Assembly: GCA_031259795.1 (NCBI GenBank)
Contig: JAIRLA010000037.1
Coordinates: 1-13,190, forward strand
Source: Azoarcus sp.
GTDB lineage: Bacteria; Pseudomonadota; Gammaproteobacteria; Burkholderiales; Rhodocyclaceae
Direction: 5' to 3'
DNA: 13,190 bases
The notes under the pieces are model-generated. The model searched no databases and was not told the origin of the DNA. It saw nothing but the letters and a program-made list of their open reading frames with translations. Shown piece after piece: positions 1-5,790 of this stretch (within the stretch, counting starts at the first letter, position 1; each line of letters opens with the position of its first letter). A program made the position numbers and the translations under genes.

Positions 1-117
1 CTCATCCCCATGCTGCGCCACGAACCCGGCCACAACAACCGCTTCGCGCGCCAGTTCGCCCTCATCGTCCTGGGCAGCGCCATCGTGCCGCTGATCGGCA
101 TGTGGGCGCACCATTAG
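1..117 (+). CDS. C-terminal end of a membrane protein, possibly ZIP-family metal transporter (partial)
   Basis: Only the last 38 codons are visible, in frame 1 and ending at TAG 115-117; the start lies left of the window. The visible tail is a short hydrophilic stretch rich in His, Asn and Arg (MLRHEPGHNNRFARQ), then a hydrophobic helix of about 17 residues (FALIVLGSAIVPLIGMW), ending in AHH. A loop beginning LIP, followed by a final transmembrane helix and a short His-containing end, resembles the last helix of some bacterial ZIP metal transporters. That is a resemblance by eye and the fragment is too short to settle it. The gene is convergent with the T6SS operon and probably unrelated to it. 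Confidence 0.5.
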   Translation, partial: LIPMLRHEPGHNNRFARQFALIVLGSAIVPLIGMWAHH

Positions 118-134
118 AACGGAGGAAAGGAAAC

Positions 135-170
135 ATGAGCAGACCGTGGAATACCTTCCGCGCGGAATAA
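135..170 (+). other. 11-codon reading frame with strong ribosome binding site
   Basis: An ATG at 135 is preceded by GGAGG (121-125) with 9-base spacing, and the frame runs 11 codons (MSRPWNTFRAE) to TAA 168-170. The ribosome site starts only 4 bases after the stop of the upstream membrane protein gene, so the frame would sit in the same transcript. It could be a tiny translated peptide, or the surviving start of a gene whose body was lost by deletion when this boundary formed. No function can be assigned from the peptide. Confidence 0.3.
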
Positions 171-256
171 AGGCCAGCTTCGAGTCGTGATGGAATCAGA
201 CAGCGCCAGACATCTACATGTTTGGTTCCGTCTGTTTTCTGAACCGCCGTGGATTG

Positions 257-306
257 CCGCAGGCCTGCGGCCCTCGCAATGACGGGAGAGGTTCGTCATT
301 GCGAGG
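257..306. repeat. Palindromic REP-like intergenic repeat
   Basis: Two inverted repeats lie back to back. A perfect 14-base palindrome (ccgcagg/cctgcgg) spans 257-270. A perfect 13-bp stem follows, with arms at 272-284 and 294-306 around a 9-base loop. The arms carry CGTCATTGCGAGG and its complement, a sequence that recurs as dispersed intergenic repeats in many bacterial genomes. It begins 18 bases beyond the tssE stop, between convergent genes. No T-run follows the stem on either strand, so it does not look like an intrinsic terminator, though it could stabilise the 3' end of the operon transcript. Confidence 0.65.
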
Positions 307-323
307 CGCACGGCGGCGCTGGC

Positions 324-809
324 TCATCGTTCTTCCCGAATCTCCACGCCTCCTGTCTCCATATCCCATTGCGCGCGTATCACCATATCTATCGGATAAG
401 GCTCGAACCAGTAGGTCGCTTCGATCCGGAAATGGGCGCGGTTGTACAGACTGGCGTCGTCTCCGTGGGCGATGGTGACTTTCAGCGATTTTTCCAGTAT
501 GCGCGGCTCGAAACAGAGGATGGCGTTTTTGATTCCCTCGGCCACGGCGCCGAGATCGGATTCGGATAAGCGTTCGCCCGCCAATGTCGGGATGCCGAAA
601 TTGATGACCGAGCGCTTGACGCGCGGGAATTCCTCCAGGCGCAGTTGCCCTTCGAGATTCGTGCAATTGAGCAGCCATACCAGATCGCGCAATACCGTTT
701 TCCGGAAAGCATTGCGGCTTATCGCGCCACGGCTGTCCCGCGACAATCTGTCCAGCAGCGCCGGCATGAATGAATCGCCCGCGCGGGTTTCGTTTCCAGG
801 ACGGCTCAT
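324..809 (-). CDS. tssE: TssE, gp25-like T6SS baseplate wedge protein
   Basis: This 161-residue protein belongs to the phage T4 gp25-like family. TssE joins TssF, TssG and TssK in the cytoplasmic baseplate wedge from which the sheath polymerises. Family signatures are visible: an N-terminal MPALLDRL segment (15-22), the RDLVWLLNC helix (41-49) matching the usual R-DL--LLN pattern, SVINFGIPTLAG (67-78), and a C-terminal strand region RIEATYWFEPYPIDMVIRA (128-146). The start is the ATG at 809, which overlaps the tagF stop as ATGA and has GGAGGAGG (819-826) nine bases upstream. A longer frame to 842 exists, but its start lies inside tagF and has no such site. The gene closes the operon. In many T6SS loci tssE instead sits directly before tssF. 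Confidence 0.93.
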   Translation of the reverse strand: MSRPGNETRAGDSFMPALLDRLSRDSRGAISRNAFRKTVLRDLVWLLNCTNLEGQLRLEEFPRVKRSVINFGIPTLAGERLSESDLGAVAEGIKNAILCFEPRILEKSLKVTIAHGDDASLYNRAHFRIEATYWFEPYPIDMVIRAQWDMETGGVEIREER

Positions 810-1501
810 GTCGCTACGCCTCCTCCATTCATCAACAGGCAAAACAGATCGTCATCGGGCGGGCCGCAATGGATGATCTGCCTCGGCGGCAGTTTGGGCG
901 CGGGCTCCGCCCACCAGAAGCTGCGGTCGGCGCGCTCGTTGAACAGCGCCGGAAGATCCGGCCACGAAAACCATTCCTTGCAGGGCAACAAGGCCCCGTC
1001 GCTTATCCCCAGATCACCGAGAATACCCGCCGTGGAATTGTCCCCGCCATCGCCATGCGTTTGCCGCTTCAGGGCGCCAAGCACATGATCGACCGGCATG
1101 CGTTCGCCGATGACGCTCCGCAATGCCGCGTCGATCCGGTAGAGCCAGCGGCTGTCCGGCGGCAGGACTTTGTCGATGCCGCGTCTGTCGACCGAACGCA
1201 GGGCCAGCAGCGGCGAATAGCGTCCGACCTTGTCGACGCTCGGCGCCAGGCAACCGATCAGGGCGGGTTTATCCCATATGCCGGCGTTGATGGCGAAGTG
1301 CCAGACCGGGGAAACCTGGTAGACGTCCCGCCAATCTCCGGGCCGCGAGCGGGCAAGCGCCGCCATGCCGGAGGAGATCCATTTGTGGACGGTTTCGCGC
1401 AGGGGCGGGGGCAATCCCCTGCCGGCGAAATCGCCGACGGAAGGCAGCTTGCCGAACCATCCCATGTATCTGGAAGAAGCCAGGAAACCGAACATTCCCA
1501 C
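806..1501 (-). CDS. tagF: TagF, post-translational repressor of T6SS assembly (ImpM/DUF2094 family)
   Basis: The 231-residue product matches TagF, a cytoplasmic protein that represses T6SS assembly independently of the kinase/phosphatase pair; in Pseudomonas and Agrobacterium it acts against the FHA protein. Visible family motifs are GWFGKLPSVGDF (14-25), the RGLP-P---R region just after it, SPVWHFAI (64-71), GCLAPSVDKVGRYSPL (83-98) and SFWW (194-197). The frame opens with GTG at 1501, supported by AGGAGG (1511-1516) nine bases upstream; an ATG two codons later is too far from that site. The gene follows pppA with a 4-base gap, and its stop overlaps tssE as ATGA. In some bacteria TagF and PppA are fused into one protein, which fits their adjacency here. 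Confidence 0.92.
   Translation of the reverse strand: MGMFGFLASSRYMGWFGKLPSVGDFAGRGLPPPLRETVHKWISSGMAALARSRPGDWRDVYQVSPVWHFAINAGIWDKPALIGCLAPSVDKVGRYSPLLALRSVDRRGIDKVLPPDSRWLYRIDAALRSVIGERMPVDHVLGALKRQTHGDGGDNSTAGILGDLGISDGALLPCKEWFSWPDLPALFNERADRSFWWAEPAPKLPPRQIIHCGPPDDDLFCLLMNGGGVAT
819..826 (-). promoter_or_regulatory. Ribosome binding site of tssE
   Basis: GGAGGAGG on the minus strand, nine bases before the ATG at 809. It decides the start in favour of the 161-residue form and lies wholly within the coding end of tagF. Confidence 0.8.
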
Positions 1502-1505
1502 CGGC

Positions 1506-2291
1506 TCATGCCTCCTGTACTTTCTTCGCCAGGATGCGCGTCGTTATTTCTTCGCGGTCGCCGACCCATACCGCCAGGACGCTGTAGTTGTCCTGATCCG
1601 CCGCGTCCGGTTCGGCGATTTCGCGCACCATGGCGTCCAGCCATTGTTCGGGGGAGGCGGCCTGCTGCAAGGCCGCCTCCATGACTTCTTCGCCGATGCT
1701 CTCCCAGAAGCCGTCGGAGCACAGCAGGAAAATGTCGCCGGACAGCAGGGCGAGAGGTTTGTCGCGCACGGCGCGCTCCGGTATCTCGCCGCTGCCCACC
1801 GCCGCGTACAGCATGCTCCGCTTTCTGTTGCCGCGTAGCGCGCCATTGAACATGCCGGCATCGATCATGGATTGCAGGACGCTGTGATCGTGCGTCAATA
1901 TGCGCGAGCGCCCGTTGCGGAACAGGTAGATGCGGCTGTCGCCAAGATGGCTCCAGTAAGCGAGCGCGCGTTCGGTATCCAGCATCAGCGCCGCGATCGT
2001 CGTATCCATTTCGGCATATTGCGGGTGGCGTTCGCGCGCATCGGCGAGCGCGTTGCGCGCGACCGGAATCGCCGCGTTGATCGCCGCGCTGTCGACCGCG
2101 GGCGCGGCGGAAAAAAACGACAGCACATGCCGCACGGCGGTTTCCGCCGCGAGCGCGCCGCCCTCATAGCCGCCGGCGCCATCCGCGAGCACGAAACAGC
2201 CCAGCGTTTCGTTGGCGCAAAAGCCGATGAAATCTTCGTTGTATTCCCGGCCTCCGCGCTCGCTGCGCTGCGCCACCGACAACCGCATCAT
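1506..2291 (-). CDS. pppA: PppA, PP2C-family Ser/Thr phosphatase of the T6SS switch
   Basis: This 261-residue protein is a complete PP2C-type (PPM) metal-dependent phosphatase. The metal-binding and catalytic motifs occur in order: R15 with N18-E19-D20, LADGAGGYEGG (35-45), SHLGDSRIYL (114-123), LTHDHS (132-137), LCSDGFWE (190-197) and QDNYSVLAV (233-241). In characterised T6SS switches PppA removes phosphate from the FHA protein and so stops or resets assembly. It is likely cytoplasmic, since no signal or membrane segment is visible. The start at 2291 overlaps the tagH stop as ATGA and has AAGGAGG (2300-2306) eight bases upstream; a second ATG follows immediately. The partner kinase is encoded two genes upstream. 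Confidence 0.94.
   Translation of the reverse strand: MMRLSVAQRSERGGREYNEDFIGFCANETLGCFVLADGAGGYEGGALAAETAVRHVLSFFSAAPAVDSAAINAAIPVARNALADARERHPQYAEMDTTIAALMLDTERALAYWSHLGDSRIYLFRNGRSRILTHDHSVLQSMIDAGMFNGALRGNRKRSMLYAAVGSGEIPERAVRDKPLALLSGDIFLLCSDGFWESIGEEVMEAALQQAASPEQWLDAMVREIAEPDAADQDNYSVLAVWVGDREEITTRILAKKVQEA
1511..1516 (-). promoter_or_regulatory. Ribosome binding site of tagF, supporting a GTG start
   Basis: AGGAGG on the minus strand, inside the end of pppA, nine bases before GTG 1501. An out-of-frame ATG lies only one base after it, overlapping the pppA stop, and is not used. Confidence 0.7.
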
Positions 2292-4363
2292 GGTTTGTGC
2301 CTCCTTCCGCCCGGCTGTATCGCCGCGATCGCTTTTTCATAGGCTTCGAGAAAGGCCGCCCCGAAGAAGTCCTGGAAGCGGTCGGCGGCGCTTTGCCGCG
2401 TGTCCTGGAAATGACGTATGTAGGCATCCCACAGCCGGGCCTTGCGCCGTTGCGGCAATACATTGTCGAGTCCGCGCTCCGCTTCTCCCTCGTCGATCAG
2501 CCTTGGGTCGAAGCGATCCAGCACATGATTCAGGGCCGATTTCGTGCCGGAGACGATGCCTATCTGATGGGCGCGCAGATCGGCGAAGGCGTTCCGCACC
2601 GCTTCGACTGGCCCCATGAAGCCGGGGAAAGGCTTGCCCAGCAGGTAAAGCAGCGCGACCTTGCCGTCCGGCGAGAATTTGAGCGGGTTGTTGTCCTCCG
2701 GCGCGATTACGGTGACGTTCGCCCGTACCGCCTGCTTGACAATGGCCCTGCTGGCGATCATATCCACCGTCCCTTGCGCATAGCCGCGAAACAACTGGCC
2801 GAGCATTTTCATGAAATCCTTGTCCAGCGCGGTACGGTCGGGCAGTTCGACTCCCAGCCCTTCGATGAATGCCGCGTAGAGTTCCCGCGCGCCCGCCTCC
2901 AGCGGCGTTTGCACGGAGGATGTTTGCGGCGGGCGCGCTGGCGGCGTCTCTTCCACGTCCGCGTCCGCCGCGACGGGGCGGGCGTCCGGCGCCGCGGACG
3001 CGGATGTGGACACGGATGCGGATGTGGACACGGACGCGGACGATTGCGGCGCCGCGCCGGAGTCCGGCCAGGCGGGCGGGTCGCCGATATCGTCATCGTC
3101 ATGGATCGGCGCCGAGGTGCCGTTTCCGGCCGCCGCGACCTCCGGCGCCCTGTCCGTCCATGGCAAGACATTGCCATCAGGGATGCCGCCATCCAGTCCG
3201 CTGATGAGCCAGTCTATTTCGTCCATGCCGTCCGCGCCAGCCGTCTCCGGGGTGGCGTCAGCCGCGGCGGCGGCTTCGCCCGGCTCCAGCCCGCCAAGGA
3301 AGCGATCGATATCTCCGTCTTCGAGCACGGGAAACGGCGCGCCATCCCCGGAACGCGCCTCTTTCGCCGCCGCCCCGCCTCCCGGCAAGACGGCGTCGCC
3401 GGAAGCGGGCGGCGGCCCGGCGATGAGCCGGTCTATCTCATCATTCATGCCAATTACATCCGGCGGCAAGGTGGAAGAAACGGGCGCGGCGGCGATGCCC
3501 GGCGGCGGATCGCCGGACGCCGGTTTTCCTCCCGCTTCCGGCAGGTGGAACAATCCGCCAAGTTCCGGGCCATGGGTCAGATCCATGTGTGGCACGTTCA
3601 GGGCCGCGTGCGCGCTTTTGTCGCCTTGCAGGATGTCATCGAACTCGCCGCCGCCGCTGCCGAACAGCGCCTCCAGGGGATCGAGGCCGCCGTCGAGGTG
3701 CAGCCTGTTGTCCACTTGGCCGGACAGCGGATCGCGCAGCAATTCGCGCGTCATTCTTCCGGCATCGCCGCCGCCGTTGATGAGTTCGTCGCCCTTGCCG
3801 TCGAGACTGCCCGGGTCGATGCCGCGCTCGTTGAGCATCGGCATGGGATCGCCGCGAACGATCCGGGGGTCTTCCGCGAACAGGGCGGCGAAGTTTTCGT
3901 CTTCCGCTTCCGGCAACGCGGATTCCGCCTGCCGCGCCGCCGGGCCGGAACCCAGCAGGGAAGCCAGGAAATCGTCGCTCACCCCGCCCGCTCGCGCCGC
4001 GGCGGCGGGCATCGGCGGCGGCGCGGCTGGCTCGCCTTCTTGGGGCCGCGTCACATAACGCGCTTGCAGCACATAAGCGCCGATAATGATCTCGGCATGA
4101 TCCTGCAACAGGCACTCCATGCCGGGGCCAAGTTCCTTGCCATTGATGAGCGCGGGATTTTTCTTGCTGACGTTGCGGACACGATATATTCCCCGGGGTT
4201 CCAGGCTGAACTGCAAGTGCTGGCGCGACACCGTGTTCGCCGGATCGGGCAGGATGATGGCGTTGTCATCATTCCGGCCTATCGTGCCGCTGGTGGAAAT
4301 CGTGCCCGCGACTGGCATCACGGGGGCAAGATCGTTATAGGTCAACGCCTGGATTTCAAGCAT
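2288..4363 (-). CDS. tagH: TagH/Fha, FHA-domain T6SS scaffold and phosphorylation target
   Basis: The 691-residue protein has three parts. Residues 1 to about 100 form an FHA phosphothreonine-binding domain with the expected GR (29-30), SRQH (46-49), N64 and ING (73-75). A long disordered linker rich in Ala, Gly, Pro and Asp spans about 105-490. A conserved C-terminal domain of about 200 residues (from GARELYAAFIEGLG) is typical of the T6SS TagH family. In Pseudomonas, phosphorylated Fha1 promotes assembly. I chose the ATG at 4363 because AAGGA (4370-4374) lies six bases upstream and the protein then begins at the FHA fold like its relatives. A longer form from the ATG at 4405, which overlaps the upstream stop as ATGA, adds 14 residues but lacks a ribosome site. 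The linker holds an SASVST repeat and three copies of a short acidic motif. Confidence 0.92.
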   Translation of the reverse strand: MLEIQALTYNDLAPVMPVAGTISTSGTIGRNDDNAIILPDPANTVSRQHLQFSLEPRGIYRVRNVSKKNPALINGKELGPGMECLLQDHAEIIIGAYVLQARYVTRPQEGEPAAPPPMPAAAARAGGVSDDFLASLLGSGPAARQAESALPEAEDENFAALFAEDPRIVRGDPMPMLNERGIDPGSLDGKGDELINGGGDAGRMTRELLRDPLSGQVDNRLHLDGGLDPLEALFGSGGGEFDDILQGDKSAHAALNVPHMDLTHGPELGGLFHLPEAGGKPASGDPPPGIAAAPVSSTLPPDVIGMNDEIDRLIAGPPPASGDAVLPGGGAAAKEARSGDGAPFPVLEDGDIDRFLGGLEPGEAAAAADATPETAGADGMDEIDWLISGLDGGIPDGNVLPWTDRAPEVAAAGNGTSAPIHDDDDIGDPPAWPDSGAAPQSSASVSTSASVSTSASAAPDARPVAADADVEETPPARPPQTSSVQTPLEAGARELYAAFIEGLGVELPDRTALDKDFMKMLGQLFRGYAQGTVDMIASRAIVKQAVRANVTVIAPEDNNPLKFSPDGKVALLYLLGKPFPGFMGPVEAVRNAFADLRAHQIGIVSGTKSALNHVLDRFDPRLIDEGEAERGLDNVLPQRRKARLWDAYIRHFQDTRQSAADRFQDFFGAAFLEAYEKAIAAIQPGGRRHKP
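2997..3041 (-). repeat. 18-bp in-frame tandem repeat in the tagH linker
   Basis: Two near-identical 18-base units (2997-3014 and 3015-3032, one mismatch) and half of a third (3033-3041) encode SASVST-SASVST-SAS in the disordered linker of TagH. The unit length keeps the frame, so copy number can change without breaking the protein. Confidence 0.8.
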
Positions 4364-4369
4364 TTTCAT

Positions 4370-4374
4370 TCCTT
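4370..4374 (-). promoter_or_regulatory. Ribosome binding site of tagH
   Basis: AAGGA on the minus strand, six bases before the ATG at 4363. It favours the shorter TagH, beginning MLEIQALTY, over the form starting at 4405. Confidence 0.6.
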
Positions 4375-4401
4375 CATTCACTTCTGGAGCGGATTTCCCG
4401 C

Positions 4402-5790
4402 TCATTCGCCGCGCAAGGTCGCCCGCTCGCCCGCCTCGATATCGAAGTCCGCCGCAAATGGCGGAGCTTGCGGGGAGATGGCCTCCAGACTGTGGCGGCC
4501 AGGCTGGATCGGAATCAGGCGATCCACGCCCATGATGCCGTCCGGAGCAAAGCGCTCGCCGTCGATGATAACAGTAGCATTACCCATGTTCCGGATCGCC
4601 AGTTGCGCCCCTTCCACGTTGATCCTGTCGAAGGTCAGGGTGGGCGTCTTGCCGCCGCTGCGCGGCAAGGGGGCGGTATCCCGCGCCGCCGGAGGGTTGG
4701 CGGGCGGCGCGGCGTCGCGGCCTTTTTCAATGACCGGCGCGCCGCGCCCCGATACCAGCGCGCGGGCATCCCCGCCCGGGGCGCAGTCGCCGCACAGGAT
4801 GATGCGGTCGCCGTTTTCCGCGGGGAAATCCGCCGAAAACGACGCCCCCGCCGCCGAAGAAGCGCCCGCTGGAAACGCCCGCAGTCTGTGATTGCCCGCT
4901 CGGATCGGCACGCCATTGCCCCGATCCGGCCCGACCCTCTCGTCATCGAGGAACACGACGAGTTCTCCCGTCCCGCGCAACACCAGTCTCGGCGGCGCGC
5001 CGTCGCCGCTCTTCTCGAACGTCAGGGTGGGCATTTTCCGCGCGCCCGTGGATGACTGCGGCGCGGGCGTGGCTGGCGCGGGGTCTTTCCCGGCGGGCGC
5101 CGCCGCCCGGACGTTACCGGCCACGGCCTTGAGCGGCGTTTTGCATTGCCCGCGCAACACGATGCGGTCGCCTTTTTCCACCTTGAGATCGGCGGAAAAC
5201 GGCGGCTCATGCGGGCATTCGATCCGCAGATGATGACGGCCCGACACAATCAGCCCGATGCGCCCCGCCCGCGTCGAGCCGCCCAGTCCGATCCTTTCGC
5301 CATCGACCAGCACGATGGCGTCGTCCAGCCCCCGCACCGCCACTTGCGGCATGTCCGCGTCGACGCGCTCGACCGACAGGGCGATCGCGCCATCATCATT
5401 GGCGCCCCTCTCCCCCGGCGGCGCATATGCCGGCGTCAGCGCGCGCGCCGCGCCGTCCCTGGCGACCCCCATCGCCGAATGCTCGATGTCGGAGACCGTC
5501 GCATTGATTGCGCCGCTCGCCGCCGCCGCCGGATCGCGCACGGCCTCCGCCGCGGTGACGCCAGCTTCCTTCAGTTTGCCGGGGATCGCCGCCGACGCGT
5601 TCTGTTCCATGGAAGCCAGATCGCTCATCATTTTCGCCGAGGCATCATTGGCCACCGCCTCGGGCGGCGAGTCGAAAAGCGTCGTGCAGGCCACGAGAAA
5701 GAGCGCCGGGCAGCACAGCGCCGCGCCGGCAAGCCTTCCCGCCTGATCGCGCAAGACGCGAAACAAGGATTCGCCGCGTTCCATCATCAT
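4402..5790 (-). CDS. Outer-membrane lipoprotein with three PEGA-like repeats, in the T6SS phosphorylation cassette
   Basis: I do not recognise this 462-residue protein as a named T6SS subunit. It has an Arg-containing N-terminus, a hydrophobic stretch (20-34) and the lipobox LVAC, so Cys35 should be acylated; Thr at position +2 favours the outer membrane. After an Ala-rich region (36-130) come three repeats of about 80 residues: 135-216, 253-336 and 382-462. Each has a LTF/LSV strand, then (V/I)-(V/I/F)-(D/L)-D-(G/D)-E-R, a G-(R/N)-H turn and PPF-AD or SFSAD followed by G(D/E)R. This pattern resembles PEGA surface domains. The three are joined by Pro/Ala-rich linkers. TssJ is excluded, being far smaller and single-domain. 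The start overlaps the kinase stop (TAATG) with GGGGG (5796-5800) upstream. Its place between kinase and FHA genes suggests a role in signalling from the envelope, which is inference. Confidence 0.85.
   Translation of the reverse strand: MMMERGESLFRVLRDQAGRLAGAALCCPALFLVACTTLFDSPPEAVANDASAKMMSDLASMEQNASAAIPGKLKEAGVTAAEAVRDPAAAASGAINATVSDIEHSAMGVARDGAARALTPAYAPPGERGANDDGAIALSVERVDADMPQVAVRGLDDAIVLVDGERIGLGGSTRAGRIGLIVSGRHHLRIECPHEPPFSADLKVEKGDRIVLRGQCKTPLKAVAGNVRAAAPAGKDPAPATPAPQSSTGARKMPTLTFEKSGDGAPPRLVLRGTGELVVFLDDERVGPDRGNGVPIRAGNHRLRAFPAGASSAAGASFSADFPAENGDRIILCGDCAPGGDARALVSGRGAPVIEKGRDAAPPANPPAARDTAPLPRSGGKTPTLTFDRINVEGAQLAIRNMGNATVIIDGERFAPDGIMGVDRLIPIQPGRHSLEAISPQAPPFAADFDIEAGERATLRGE

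Noticed and set aside
224..245. Second hairpin (ggttc ... gaacc) with a T-rich loop
   Set aside because: Only 5-bp arms around a 12-base loop, which is within chance expectation.
257..306. Intrinsic (Rho-independent) terminator
   Set aside because: The stem is strong but no T-run follows on either strand.
214..678. 154-codon minus-strand frame overlapping tssE and the palindromic repeat
   Set aside because: Runs out of frame through tssE, is Arg-rich and has no supported start.
4364..4405. Longer TagH N-terminus from the ATG at 4405
   Set aside because: There is no Shine-Dalgarno site before it, and the FHA fold begins only after residue 15. It is kept as an alternative because of the ATGA overlap.
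2297..4891. 864-codon plus-strand open frame
   Set aside because: Lies antisense to tagH and the lipoprotein gene. Its product is Arg/Gly/Ala-rich with no recognisable domain, as expected for the complementary frame of GC-rich coding DNA.
4402..5790. Identity of the lipoprotein as TssJ or TagQ
   Set aside because: TssJ is a single small beta-sandwich of under 200 residues. This protein is 462 residues with three repeats. TagQ cannot be supported by any visible motif.
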